Positions 23,474 through 32,966 of a stretch of DNA of 39,428 nt are shown piece by piece; position 1 is the first letter of the stretch; each line of letters begins with the position of its first letter. This DNA is from Microcaldota archaeon (GTDB lineage: Archaea; Micrarchaeota; Micrarchaeia; Anstonellales; JAGGTN01): the NCBI GenBank assembly GCA_021163645.1, contig JAGGTN010000017.1:1-39428 (forward strand), read 5' to 3'. The translations under genes and the position numbers were made by a program. The notes under the pieces were generated by a model, which did no database searches, was not told where the DNA came from, and saw only the letters and a list, made by a program, of their open reading frames with translations.

Positions 23474-24700
23474 TTACCTTCCAGTCATCTTATGACTCTC
23501 AAACATCCTTGGCTTATTCAACAATCTAAGGACCACTCTTCTAATACTCTCTGGTGGATAACCCAATTTAATAAATCTCGTATGGCCTCTAACCCCTCTT
23601 CCGCTCGCAGACAACGTAATAAGACCTAACATTTCTAAATCATTCAAATAATCTCTCAACCATCTAGATGTTCTCGGATGTTTAGAATATTTCTTACATA
23701 ACTTCTCATACATTTCGTATACCTCGCCTGAAAACAGCACATCATTTTCACCATATTCACCTATCTTACGATACCTACTTCCTTCTAGCATCAAATTTGC
23801 TATTGCTAACAATACTAACTGTTGATGCTCAGGTAATGTTGATATGATTTCAGCTGCTAGGTCTTCTTCAACACTCCTTCTCGCATCCACAACCTCTTTA
23901 TCAGTCACCTTACTTTTATTTTTATCATCTGATATCTCACCTGCTCTTAAAAGTAGTCTTAGCCCATATCGTGCATCACCCGTCTCCTGAGCTGTGACTG
24001 CTGCTACAAGATTAATCGCTGAATCAGTAACTGCCTTCTTCTTAAAACCTATCACTGCCCTTTGTTTGAGAATTACTTGAAGTTGAACAGCAGTGTAAGG
24101 GGCAAATATCATTTCCGTCTCGTAAAGACTGCTCTTACTCCTCGAATCCAGACTGTCTTTAAAAGATAATTTGTTTGATATACCTATCATAGATACACTT
24201 CCATTCTTAAGTTCATCATTCGCTCGTGTTAGTGAGTAGAGCAAATCATCGAGATCCTTTACCATATCAATTTCATCCAATACGATTACCAAACGAATCT
24301 TCTTCTTATTTATCCATTTTAATAATTTCTCATAAAGGAATGGCAATCCAAACCCTGACTTGTTCAACTCTGGCATGAATGTTTTTGCTATCTTCTGGAC
24401 TACCCTATATCTTGTGTTATACATCCTACAATTAACATAACACATTTTAGCGGTCTCTTTTCCCATGTCTATGAATTTAACCATTACATGTTTTACTGAG
24501 GCTGTTTTACCAGTACCTGTTTTGCCATATATAAAAAGATTATGTGGTTGCTGATCATTCAATGCAGGAGAGATAACTTTCATGATTTTCTCTATTTCCT
24601 TCTCTCTGAAAGGAAGGATTTCAGGGATATAATTAGGCGATAGAGCATCCCTATCTAAAAATACAGTAGGCTTGGATAGTATTTCATCAAAGCTAGGCAT
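23474..24700 (-). CDS. cdc6: Replication initiator Orc1/Cdc6
   Basis: This 408-aa AAA+ protein is of the archaeal Orc1/Cdc6 family, which binds origin repeats and loads MCM. Walker A is IYGKTGTGKTASVKH near residue 57, Walker B is LVIVLDEIDMV near 139, and sensor 1 is MIGISNKLSF. The winged helix is at the C-terminus (TSRWLRDYLNDLEMLGLITL, then GRGVRGHTRF). It is divergent from sepF with an 83-nt gap. A TTTAAAAAG box near 24725-24733 (on the minus strand CTTTTTAAA) is at a good distance for a leaderless start. Origin recognition boxes were looked for nearby but none was recognised. Confidence 0.95.
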   Translation of the reverse strand: MPSFDEILSKPTVFLDRDALSPNYIPEILPFREKEIEKIMKVISPALNDQQPHNLFIYGKTGTGKTASVKHVMVKFIDMGKETAKMCYVNCRMYNTRYRVVQKIAKTFMPELNKSGFGLPFLYEKLLKWINKKKIRLVIVLDEIDMVKDLDDLLYSLTRANDELKNGSVSMIGISNKLSFKDSLDSRSKSSLYETEMIFAPYTAVQLQVILKQRAVIGFKKKAVTDSAINLVAAVTAQETGDARYGLRLLLRAGEISDDKNKSKVTDKEVVDARRSVEEDLAAEIISTLPEHQQLVLLAIANLMLEGSRYRKIGEYGENDVLFSGEVYEMYEKLCKKYSKHPRTSRWLRDYLNDLEMLGLITLSASGRGVRGHTRFIKLGYPPESIRRVVLRLLNKPRMFESHKMTGR

Positions 24701-24783
24701 AGAAAGGTTTATAAGTAAAAGGCTTTTTAATCTTTATGTTCTATAAAATAACATAACAGAATATTTAATAAGAGGTGAGTAAT

Positions 24784-25152
24784 ATGGGAATATTGGAAAA
24801 GCTTACTGGTGGTTTTGGAGGAAATAAAAATATGAACATCGAAGAATATATAGATACAATGGAAATGGAAGAGATTGATGCACTACATGAACCAGCAGAT
24901 ATGTACATCAAACCAATCGCTCTAGAAAGAGTTGAAGACGTTGATGTTATTATAGATGAACTTAAAAAAGGTAATATAGTACTTCTAAATGTATCAAGAA
25001 TGATACGCTGGCCATCAAAACTCAAAAATTGTATAACATCACTTAAAACCTTTTCAACAAAGATAAATGGAGATATTGCTAGGATAGACGATGATAAGAT
25101 TATGCTAACTCCTAGAAGGATCAAGATTATTAAAAAGACAAAGAAAAGATAA
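24784..25152 (+). CDS. sepF: Cell division protein SepF
   Basis: The product is 122 aa from ATG 24784, which follows GAGGTGAGTAAT; the GTG start at 24775 in the track is part of that ribosome binding site. The N-terminus MGILEKLTGGF is the amphipathic membrane-binding helix typical of SepF. A linker and the core domain follow: YIKPIALERVEDVDVIIDEL, a glycine-dimer region GNIVLLNVSRM, and the end GDIARIDDDKIMLTP. Archaeal SepF anchors FtsZ to the membrane at midcell, implying FtsZ-based division here. It is divergent from orc1/cdc6. Confidence 0.93.
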   Translation: MGILEKLTGGFGGNKNMNIEEYIDTMEMEEIDALHEPADMYIKPIALERVEDVDVIIDELKKGNIVLLNVSRMIRWPSKLKNCITSLKTFSTKINGDIARIDDDKIMLTPRRIKIIKKTKKR

Positions 25153-25171
25153 ATAATTAGATTTAATTCAT

Positions 25172-25948
25172 TTATTTATTCAGTCTATTAGCTTTAAGTA
25201 TCTTATTTATCTCGCTGAACAAGCCAGTCAATACCTTTGATTCTCTTTTACTTATTATCGTTCGACCAATGATATTATGAAAAGCCTGTTTCATTTTTGA
25301 CGGGAAAGTCAATCTGTCAGACATTAGTTCTACAAGATTATCATACATCTTAAATAGAACTTGTTTATCATCATATGATGCAATCTTATATCGCGTCTTC
25401 ACATTTTCAATACCCTTTACCTTATCCCTATTTCTCATTTTACTTACTTCATATAATACAACAGCAACTGCATGTGATAAATTCATAACAGGGTATTCTT
25501 CGGATGTTGGGATATACATGAATGAATCACATAAACCATATTCCTTATCATTAAGGCCTTTGCTCTCCCTACCAAAAACAATTGCAATCTCATTACTCTC
25601 TGATTCCCTTATAATACTTAATATTTCACTGATAGGCCTTGAGACCCGATAATTTTTCTCATATCTTACTGGAACACCAGTAGTCCCAATAATATATTGA
25701 CATCCTTTAACAGCATTTTCTAACTTATCAACGATATTTGCATTATCTAATATTCTTCTTGCATGTTTAGCGAACATATAAGCAGTATCATCAAGGGCTT
25801 TGGGCTTAACCAAGTATAGATTATCAAAACCAAAATTAGCCATAACCCTTGCAACTGAACCTATATTGATAGGAAATTCTGGTTCGACCAATACTACCCT
25901 AACATTAAACTTGATTCTAACCACCCCAGGCATATCTCCTCTCATCAA
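25172..25948 (-). CDS. trmJ: SPOUT-family RNA 2'-O-methyltransferase, TrmJ-like
   Basis: This 258-aa protein has the SpoU-type knotted methyltransferase domain: VLVEPEFPINIGSVARVMAN (motif 1 with Asn), IAIVFGRESKGLND (motif 2) and YPVMNLSHAVAVVLYE (motif 3). The C-terminal helical extension (about 185-258) fits TrmJ, which methylates the ribose of tRNA position 32 in archaea. The N-terminus has several in-frame starts (MMRGDMPGVVRIKF), and the first residues are uncertain. It is the last gene of the pheS-pheT-mtq2-trmJ run, which groups tRNA- and translation-linked functions. Confidence 0.85.
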   Translation of the reverse strand: MMRGDMPGVVRIKFNVRVVLVEPEFPINIGSVARVMANFGFDNLYLVKPKALDDTAYMFAKHARRILDNANIVDKLENAVKGCQYIIGTTGVPVRYEKNYRVSRPISEILSIIRESESNEIAIVFGRESKGLNDKEYGLCDSFMYIPTSEEYPVMNLSHAVAVVLYEVSKMRNRDKVKGIENVKTRYKIASYDDKQVLFKMYDNLVELMSDRLTFPSKMKQAFHNIIGRTIISKRESKVLTGLFSEINKILKANRLNK

Positions 25949-25966
25949 ATCCCTATTATTTAATTT

Positions 25967-26659
25967 TTACAATTCTCTCCGAATAGGTAAACATTTTGTT
26001 CCTTTAATAACATACAACACCTCAAAAAACAGAGCCCTCTTAGATATGATTGATAAATCTAGGTTCTTAGAACTTGAAAACCTAAACAGATCATCAATAT
26101 CATTATTTGAACTAACCAGTAGATAAAAAACACCATTATCAGTTAAATGATTATTAACATGAGCCAAGAACCTATCTATGATCTCCCTGCCTTTGATCCC
26201 TCCATCTATATCAATATCCTTTTTATCATCACTTCGCTTATATACTGTTATGTCCTGCTGGGTATCTGATAGAGATTCAATAGGAACGTATGGCGGATTG
26301 AAAACAATTATATCTTTACCTCCACAAGGAACCTGATCAAATAAATCTGATTGAAAGACTTCCATTTTCATATTATTCAATCGTGCATTCATCTGAGTAA
26401 GTTTAACTGCAGATGGATTAATATCTACAGCAGTTACATCAAAATACTCTGCTAATAAAAGGCTTATTAACCCGGTACCACAACCTAACTCAAGCGCTTT
26501 TGATTTTACTTTTTCATAATTTTTATATTCAACAGAACATTCACTAAGAGATTCACCTAATTCTTCTTTTAATGTTTCAAATAAAAGAAATGTATCCTCT
26601 GATGGGGCATACACACTATCATTTAATTCTAAGTGATAACCATACATATCAACAGTCAT
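25967..26659 (-). CDS. HemK/Mtq2-type glutamine methyltransferase
   Basis: This 230-aa class I methyltransferase begins with the signature VYAPSEDTFLLFETL of the archaeal/eukaryotic Mtq2 (HEMK2) branch. The SAM motif is ALELGCGTGLISLLLA, the acidic loop is TAVDINPSA, and the catalytic motif is NPPYVP, which binds a glutamine side chain. Mtq2 methylates the Gln of the GGQ motif in release factor aRF1, with the zinc protein Trm112 as partner. The start ATGA overlaps the pheT stop, so translation is coupled to pheT. A second ATG (MYGYHL) four codons in is possible. Confidence 0.85.
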   Translation of the reverse strand: MTVDMYGYHLELNDSVYAPSEDTFLLFETLKEELGESLSECSVEYKNYEKVKSKALELGCGTGLISLLLAEYFDVTAVDINPSAVKLTQMNARLNNMKMEVFQSDLFDQVPCGGKDIIVFNPPYVPIESLSDTQQDITVYKRSDDKKDIDIDGGIKGREIIDRFLAHVNNHLTDNGVFYLLVSSNNDIDDLFRFSSSKNLDLSIISKRALFFEVLYVIKGTKCLPIRREL

Positions 26660-28314
26660 ATTATCAACACGCTCAAATCAATCTCACAAGCAGATACAGG
26701 CATCTGAATTCCAAATTTTTCCAATACATTTGGATGAACCTCCCCAATAAATCCAATCTCTTTATCATCAACAACGACATTCGCACATCGCCCAGGGATA
26801 AATGTCGGATGATTCATTCTCTTTATTTCTATATGATATCCTAATAATTTCATCGTCTTTGTTAAGATACGTTTTGTATCGGTAAAGGTTATCGATTCAC
26901 CAGACATGATGAATGAAAACATTTTATGGTTTACAAATATATTCTCATTCCTATCTGTACTACCTCTTCTAACAACATCAGAAATCTCAAATAATTTTAT
27001 TGGGTATGACCTTTCCCTATTAATACTTAATGAGCGAAGGAGTTCTGGTAGAAGCCAATATCTTACCATATTAACCTCTGTCGCTTTTGCTTTACTTATT
27101 CGCACATACACTTTACTATCAGGCATATAATTTGTCATATCAAATTGATATATTTTTGATGTTAATCCAAGAGTAAATGTTTCAAGGAACTCAAAACCAA
27201 TCATAATCTCTCTCATACGGTCTATCATAATTTCCTGATTAAATATATTTCCTATTGTAAATACAGGGCTCATTCGTGGCTCCAACCTATCATAAGTATA
27301 GGCCCTTCCTATATCATCAACGACATCTATTGGATGGATGATATCCACACGATACGGAGGGATTAATATCTTATTCTGTTTGATTATATAACCCATCTTC
27401 ACAAGAAAGTTGTTCATTGTTTTTTTATCCATCTTATCAATACCCAATATTTCAGATACATATTCTGGTTTGACATCAATACTCTCATAATTAAAATCTG
27501 GTGTGGTTGTAGTCTCTTTTTCATATTCTATTTTTACAGACATGATTTTACCTCCCATATCCTTAAACATACATGCGAGAATGTTAATCACATTCATAAC
27601 AGTTATCTTTCTTGTGCCTGTTACCTCAACAAAAAACTCCTTTGTATCCACTGTGATACGCCCTGATGTTTCTGAATTGATGATGGGAGGCATTGATAAA
27701 ACATCATTCTTAGAATCTACAAGAACAGGATATCGCTCTTTATTTTTAAGGAGATGAGCATATTCTCTACCAGTAGGATGTTTTGTAAGAATATCATCAC
27801 CTGTCATCTCTTTTAATGCTCCTAATGGAATGAATTTTATCATTTTTGGAATATACGCTGTAAATATTATTGGTGGTTTAATCTTATTCGATGGATATAT
27901 TCCAATCGCTGCTGCTTCCCTACCGCGACATAATGTATCATGTAATTTTTCTTGAACATATATCATTTCTTTAAGTTGTTCCTCTGTTATTTTTAACCCC
28001 TTAACCAAGAACCCACCAATATAAGGTCTTATACCACGTAATGACTGGTCAACCTTAATCACCCAATCTGATTTTTCATCTACCTTATATTGTTTTGGAT
28101 TTTCGATATCTAGATAATACCTGATAGCGCGTGCAAGACCGTATGACGACAATAGGTCTGGTCTGTCAGGAGTTATCTCAATCTTATATTCATCATCTGA
28201 GACACTATCTAATTCCATCCCAAACTGGAACAATAACTCCCATAACTGTTTATCATTAAGTTTTTTACCGAGCAATTCACTTAACTTATCCTTTTTAATA
28301 TCTAATATCGGCAT
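26656..28314 (-). CDS. pheT: Phenylalanine-tRNA ligase beta subunit
   Basis: This is the archaeal/eukaryotic-type short beta subunit (552 aa from ATG 28314, which follows GGGTGA at good spacing; the track uses 28320). It opens MPILDIKKDKLSELLGK and continues with YKIEITPDRPDLLSSYGLAR (B1), the B3/4 region near LHDTLCRGREAAAIGIYP, the B5 domain (PPYRVDIIHPIDVVDDI) and the catalytic-like C-terminal domain (ERSYPIKLFEISDVV). PheRS is an alpha2-beta2 enzyme that charges tRNA-Phe. It lies 81 nt downstream of pheS. Confidence 0.96.
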   Translation of the reverse strand: MPILDIKKDKLSELLGKKLNDKQLWELLFQFGMELDSVSDDEYKIEITPDRPDLLSSYGLARAIRYYLDIENPKQYKVDEKSDWVIKVDQSLRGIRPYIGGFLVKGLKITEEQLKEMIYVQEKLHDTLCRGREAAAIGIYPSNKIKPPIIFTAYIPKMIKFIPLGALKEMTGDDILTKHPTGREYAHLLKNKERYPVLVDSKNDVLSMPPIINSETSGRITVDTKEFFVEVTGTRKITVMNVINILACMFKDMGGKIMSVKIEYEKETTTTPDFNYESIDVKPEYVSEILGIDKMDKKTMNNFLVKMGYIIKQNKILIPPYRVDIIHPIDVVDDIGRAYTYDRLEPRMSPVFTIGNIFNQEIMIDRMREIMIGFEFLETFTLGLTSKIYQFDMTNYMPDSKVYVRISKAKATEVNMVRYWLLPELLRSLSINRERSYPIKLFEISDVVRRGSTDRNENIFVNHKMFSFIMSGESITFTDTKRILTKTMKLLGYHIEIKRMNHPTFIPGRCANVVVDDKEIGFIGEVHPNVLEKFGIQMPVSACEIDLSVLII

Positions 28315-28395
28315 ATTCATTCACCCTTTATTTCTCTCATGCTATTTTGATTTTATTTTATCTTTTAATCTCACTGTCATATAATAATTAAATTC

Positions 28396-29955
28396 TTATA
28401 ATTTAAATTCAGGTATTTTATAATTTCTCAACCAATTAACATCACAAGTGTGTCCAATTAATTTTCTAATATCATTTAAATTATACATAAGCATCGCTAA
28501 TCTCTCCAATGCAAGACCCCATGCAATTACAGGAACATTAATATTATATGGTGCAAGACTTTCTGGTCTAAACATCCCTGAATTACCAACTTCTATCCAT
28601 TTATTTAAGGTATTATGATACGCAAAGATTTCTGCTGATGGCTCTGTATATGGATTGTAGGTCGGCTTAAATCTTAGTTTATTTATCCCCATTTTATCAT
28701 AAAATTCTCTAATATAACCAAAAAGATCTCTCATTGTAAGGCCATCTGCTGCAATAAACCCTTCTATCTGATGAAATTCTGGAAGATGAAATTTATCTAT
28801 TGCTTCATTCCTAAATACCCTCCCAATTGAAAAATATTTAACAGGAGGAGAGATACCTGCCGCGAGAACCCTGAATGAAAGGCATGTAGTATGCGACCTA
28901 AGAATCAATTCTTTTGTAACATTTTCATCCCATAAGAATCGCCAGCCTTTAGATCCAGTTGTACCTCCTGTTTCATGGACCTCTTTAACCTTCCTAACAA
29001 GTTCCTTATTGTATATCTTACCTTTTATCCCTAAATAGAAAGTATCTTGAACATCACGTGCAGGATGATCCTGTGGGATAAACATAGCATCCATATTCCA
29101 AAAGACAAGATCTACCCAATCTCCTTTCATCTCTTGGAACCCCATCTCCCTAAAAACATCCCTAACATTCTCAGATACTAACCTTAACGGATGTTTTCTA
29201 CCTCCATCTATATCAGGAACTGGCGATTCAACATCGTAAGCTCTGAATGATTTCCCTTTCCACTCTTTATTAATTATCACGTCACGTGTGACACGATCGA
29301 TAAAATTAGTAGAAATGGTTTTGATCGCATTTTTCATCTTTTTACTAAGAGGAGTCAGCTTGATTGTGAGTATCTCTTTCTCCTTTTTTTCTATCAACCC
29401 TCTTTTAATGAGCTCTTTCTTCACTTTATCATCTTTAATATCATTGACTTGCCCAGTACTGCTCATCATGATTTTCTGAAGCACTTTCTTAATAGGTAGA
29501 GCATGAGAATAATCATACGACTTTTTTATTGTTAGAAATCCCTTATCAACAGTAATGAGGCCTAATTTCTTAAGTTCTCCTAATGCGATATTGGTTTCAG
29601 ATTTATCCAATGATGCCTTTGAAATTTCTGATACTCTTACACCTTTACCAACACTCCTAAGCCATGAAAATAACCTTTCTTCAGGAAGGCCTTGTTTGAC
29701 TATTTTTCTGCCCCTCTCTGTTATAACATAGACAACCTGATTTTGTTTAGACAGTTCAACAAGCCCTTTATTTTCAAGGTACATCAACGCTCTCTTAACC
29801 CCTACTTCATTCATTTTTACATTGTCTTTTTCATTCTCTTTCCTAATCAACTGCTCATTAGTAACTACCTTACTATCTGCCTGATAGAGAAATAATCTCT
29901 TAAGAAGTTCTATTTCATTTCTACTCAACATATTAATTATATCTTTATCTTCCAT
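28396..29955 (-). CDS. pheS: Phenylalanine-tRNA ligase alpha subunit
   Basis: This 519-aa catalytic subunit is of the archaeal/eukaryotic type. The N-terminal ~220 residues are winged-helix DNA/tRNA-binding-like modules (MLSRNEIELLKRLFLYQ; VSEISKASLDKSETNIALGE). The class II core has motif 2-like FSIGRVFRNEAIDKFHLPEF, preceded by HPARDVQDTFYLG, and motif 3 VIAWGLALERLAMLMY. Phe recognition residues lie in PTYNPYTEPSAEIFAYH. Start ATG 29955 is preceded by an AT-rich leader and then by C/A tract T4. Confidence 0.97.
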   Translation of the reverse strand: MEDKDIINMLSRNEIELLKRLFLYQADSKVVTNEQLIRKENEKDNVKMNEVGVKRALMYLENKGLVELSKQNQVVYVITERGRKIVKQGLPEERLFSWLRSVGKGVRVSEISKASLDKSETNIALGELKKLGLITVDKGFLTIKKSYDYSHALPIKKVLQKIMMSSTGQVNDIKDDKVKKELIKRGLIEKKEKEILTIKLTPLSKKMKNAIKTISTNFIDRVTRDVIINKEWKGKSFRAYDVESPVPDIDGGRKHPLRLVSENVRDVFREMGFQEMKGDWVDLVFWNMDAMFIPQDHPARDVQDTFYLGIKGKIYNKELVRKVKEVHETGGTTGSKGWRFLWDENVTKELILRSHTTCLSFRVLAAGISPPVKYFSIGRVFRNEAIDKFHLPEFHQIEGFIAADGLTMRDLFGYIREFYDKMGINKLRFKPTYNPYTEPSAEIFAYHNTLNKWIEVGNSGMFRPESLAPYNINVPVIAWGLALERLAMLMYNLNDIRKLIGHTCDVNWLRNYKIPEFKL

Positions 29956-29967
29956 ACAATCAATCCC

Positions 29968-30292
29968 TAATCAACATCATTCATTTCATCATTAATCATC
30001 AAACCAACTTAACCAAATCAACCAACCTAAGCCAAACCAAGCCCAAATAAAAAATCAAATAAACATCATCAACCAAATCCAAACCTGAACACCAATCCAA
30101 GACCCAAACAATCCAAGCCCAACATCATCAAACAAAAAATAAAAAACAATCCCAACAAACCAACCAAACCAAATCAATCCCATCCAACCCCAAATAAAAA
30201 ATCAAATAAACATCATCAAACAAAAAACCAAAAACCAACCCCAACCAACCCAACCAAAAACCAACTAATCCAACCAAAAATCAATCATACAC
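29968..30292. repeat. C/A-rich low-complexity tract T4 (G/T on minus strand)
   Basis: This is the longest tract, upstream of pheS. It contains a perfect 31-nt direct repeat (30042-30072 and 30189-30219; starts CCCAAATAAAAAATC) and many CCAACC/AACATCATC words. The left edge (CATCATTCATTTCATCAT) matches the edges of T2 and T3 with few changes. Almost no G occurs on the plus strand. Positions 30293-30397 hold ordinary AT-rich DNA without a recognised feature. Confidence 0.85.
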
Positions 30293-30397
30293 ATCCTCTG
30301 ACTTGCTTGCTCTTAATACATTTGTCATTCATCCTTCGCTTATCTGTAAACTCCTCTTTATCTATGATTTATCCAAGAATTAAATTTATATTAATTA

Positions 30398-30550
30398 TCA
30401 CTTCCTCCTAAAAAATCTTTCAAAAATACTAGAAGGTTTATTCATACGTTTGAGTACATAAGTCCTATGAATATCAGGATTCAATATAAGAAAACTCAAG
30501 ACCCTTTGTTTCTTTTTAGTTGATTTACGTTTATCATACATCTCATTCAT
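30398..30550 (-). CDS. Small basic protein, 50 aa, unknown
   Basis: This frame is too short for the ORF track. It starts at ATG 30550 (MNEMYDKRKSTKKKQR), with GGGTG nine bases upstream, and ends RFFRRK. The product is Lys/Arg-rich with a central helix-like stretch (VLSFLILNPDIHRTYVLKRM). It lies 100 nt downstream of the coiled-coil winged-helix gene in the same orientation and could be the last gene of the secretion cluster. Start signal and codon pattern are plausible, but no family is recognised. Confidence 0.45.
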   Translation of the reverse strand: MNEMYDKRKSTKKKQRVLSFLILNPDIHRTYVLKRMNKPSSIFERFFRRK

Positions 30551-30650
30551 ATTCTCGCACCCTTATCATCATGCTCATAAACATACACATTATTCTGCTC
30601 TTCCATGTCAAAGTAAGTTATGAGCAAATAATTTTATACGTACTTATTTT

Positions 30651-31436
30651 TTATTCTTTACTTATATATCCTTCTTTAAGAAGCATATCTAACCCTTCCT
30701 CTACCCTTGCCGGAGTAATATTATATATATTCGCAAATTCACTTACATTTATCTTTCCCCTATGGTTCTTCAACCATATCAATAATTCTTCTTTAAGCGT
30801 CTCGTTGGTCAGGCCCTCAAGTTTTCTTATACGTAAATTGAGTTTATCTATTTGTCTCTCATAATCTGCTACAAGTTTATTATTCTTATCCAAAAGATTA
30901 TATAATTCATCTCTCTCCTTCTTTGTATTTGTATATTGTTCTTTAAGAAGTTCATACTTATTAGATAGAATTGCATAATTATCTGTAAATAGTTCTGAAA
31001 CAACAGACAATGATTCAAGAACTCTTCTCATAATGCTTTTCCAGTCAATATCATATTCAGATAATATTAACAACACCTTCAATGTCAAAGCAGATACATC
31101 TACTTTGCGTTTATTCATATTAATCTCTTTAGGGATTGAATATTCTACGTCAATACCGTCTTTGCGAAATATATACTTTGTATACAGATAAGGTTTGCCT
31201 TTGATATCCTCACGCTCGACGTTCATCGCAATTATCTCATTCTTCTTCACATCAATATTCGAGAATCCTAACTGTGAAATCTCTTTCATCACATGACTAA
31301 GAGTAGTTTTAAGTTTGGCTTTCACTGTAAAATTCTTAATAATATCCTTCCTTTCTTTTTGTCTTGCTTCTTTTGTTCCATTATCTTTCTCATTCTCTTT
31401 TCCATCTTTCTTTTTCCTTATCCGTATTCTTCTCAC
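30651..31436 (-). CDS. Coiled-coil protein with C-terminal winged helix, T4SS cluster
   Basis: This 261-aa protein starts at GTG 31436, immediately after the TAA of the VirB4 gene and behind GGAGGTTGATTAA, so its translation is coupled. The N-terminus is very basic (MRRIRIRKKKDGKENEK). A mixed alpha/beta region (about 30-140) is followed by a coiled coil (about 145-215, YELLKEQYTNTKKERDELYN) and a terminal winged helix (LKEELLIWLKNHRGKINVSE, then YNITPARVEEGLDMLLKEGY). DNA binding is likely. Its position makes it a candidate accessory protein of the transfer machine, such as a DNA-binding adaptor or regulator. That is inference from context only. Confidence 0.75.
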   Translation of the reverse strand: MRRIRIRKKKDGKENEKDNGTKEARQKERKDIIKNFTVKAKLKTTLSHVMKEISQLGFSNIDVKKNEIIAMNVEREDIKGKPYLYTKYIFRKDGIDVEYSIPKEINMNKRKVDVSALTLKVLLILSEYDIDWKSIMRRVLESLSVVSELFTDNYAILSNKYELLKEQYTNTKKERDELYNLLDKNNKLVADYERQIDKLNLRIRKLEGLTNETLKEELLIWLKNHRGKINVSEFANIYNITPARVEEGLDMLLKEGYISKE

Positions 31437-32957
31437 TTAATCAACCTCCAACTTAGATATCTTATCAGATTCCACACCCATCTTAACTCTCTGTAATTCA
31501 GAGAACAAACTAGTAATATCAATGTCTCTTATCCCCAACTCTCTCAGAAATGTTATCACAACTGACCGTGCATACCCAAACTTTTCAAGGTCGCTGATTA
31601 TCTCAATAATATTCAATCGATTATCATTCTTCTCAAACTTCATAGATATCTGAGCAACCTGCTTATCAGTCAACCCAAATTCTAACAGTTTACGCCTAAA
31701 TGATTCCTTTTCAAATTCCAAATCCATCTTATCACCAACCAAAATATGTATTGTTATCAAAGGCTCCTCACCATCTATCCTACTCAACAAGAAGATATTT
31801 GAATATGATGTGCGCTTATAATATGCTTGATAGACAGCGCATTCACCTACACCAAACCGTCCGATATGCTCAGCTATGAAATCAGAATAATTCAGCGACG
31901 ACCGGACATAATCCTTAAACTCCTTAAAGAGCAATCGCATAACAAACATTGTGCCAACATTAGAGAATATCGCTTTATTAACATCGGTTGGATTTTGGCT
32001 CGCAACTATCAAACTGAACTGATACTTCCTACCTTCCCGAACAATCGTAATCAAATCACTACGTTCATCCTTAGCAATCTTCCATGCTTCATCAGCAACG
32101 ATAAATAGCTTGATTCCTTTACCAGGATGCCAACCTTCATCTCTCATCATTTCCTTGATAAATTGAAGGATTGTCAGGCCTGCTAGACTGCGTATTTGTT
32201 CGGAAGGTAAGCCATGAAGGTCAAGACACACCAATCCACTTGATATCAACTTATGCACTTTTAGTGTTGATTTCTTAGCAAAATAATCATTACCTGGGAT
32301 TATAAATTTTGACAATACTGATATTGCTTCATTGATCTCATCTCTCTTCGCCTCACTCTTCTCTCTTCTCTTTATCTCATTTAGATTTTTGATAACATCC
32401 TTTAATAGAGGTGGCTCTCTTTTCTGATCCTTCTTAACAAGATCAAACCCTTTTTCCTTATAAGCATTCTCTATCGCATCCTCAATCGCACGCTTCTGTG
32501 ACGCTGTATGACCCAAATCAGTTAATATTTCAAGTGCAGTCATTATCTGTTTCGCTCGATCAAGAGGTTTCATCCCCGCGAGGTCCAAGAGATTGATATA
32601 ATCACCTTTACCCAATGATACTACCTTACCACCAACCTGTTTCACCCATTTATTATACTCTCCTACCCAATCTAATATCAATGCATTGGTGTTCCAAACA
32701 AGATTAGCACGCGTTAGGAATGTCTTAACTAGATATGACTTACCTGCTCCTGTAACACCAACAACTGATATGTGGGGATTGATCAAATTTTTAAAATTCC
32801 AATAATATGGAACATTTAATATGCTCGTCCTAGCAAGATAGACTGCTTCGGTGGGATTACTCATTAATAATTCTTTGTTGGGTTCTGGTGGATGCACAAA
32901 GAAACATCTAGCCCCTAACTCACTGCTTAATACCTTTTGTGGACGAAGTATTCCCAT
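31437..32957 (-). CDS. VirB4/CedB-like motor ATPase (HerA-FtsK superfamily)
   Basis: This 506-aa protein holds the ATPase half of a VirB4-like motor. Walker A is VGVTGAGKSYLVKTFL near residue 66. ALILDWVGEYNKWVKQVGG is the HerA/VirB4 strand. Walker B is KLFIVADEAWKIA, with the DEAW of VirB4, and the sensor region is SLIVASQNPTDVNKAIFSNV. The start ATG 32957 follows GAGGTGCC. It lacks the N-terminal domain of full VirB4, which appears as the gene just upstream. Such motors power type IV secretion, and in Sulfolobales CedB powers DNA import. The C-terminal ~110 residues (MKFEKNDNRLNIIEIISDLE) look helical and are not identified. Confidence 0.87.
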   Translation of the reverse strand: MGILRPQKVLSSELGARCFFVHPPEPNKELLMSNPTEAVYLARTSILNVPYYWNFKNLINPHISVVGVTGAGKSYLVKTFLTRANLVWNTNALILDWVGEYNKWVKQVGGKVVSLGKGDYINLLDLAGMKPLDRAKQIMTALEILTDLGHTASQKRAIEDAIENAYKEKGFDLVKKDQKREPPLLKDVIKNLNEIKRREKSEAKRDEINEAISVLSKFIIPGNDYFAKKSTLKVHKLISSGLVCLDLHGLPSEQIRSLAGLTILQFIKEMMRDEGWHPGKGIKLFIVADEAWKIAKDERSDLITIVREGRKYQFSLIVASQNPTDVNKAIFSNVGTMFVMRLLFKEFKDYVRSSLNYSDFIAEHIGRFGVGECAVYQAYYKRTSYSNIFLLSRIDGEEPLITIHILVGDKMDLEFEKESFRRKLLEFGLTDKQVAQISMKFEKNDNRLNIIEIISDLEKFGYARSVVITFLRELGIRDIDITSLFSELQRVKMGVESDKISKLEVD

Positions 32958-32966
32958 GATGGCACC

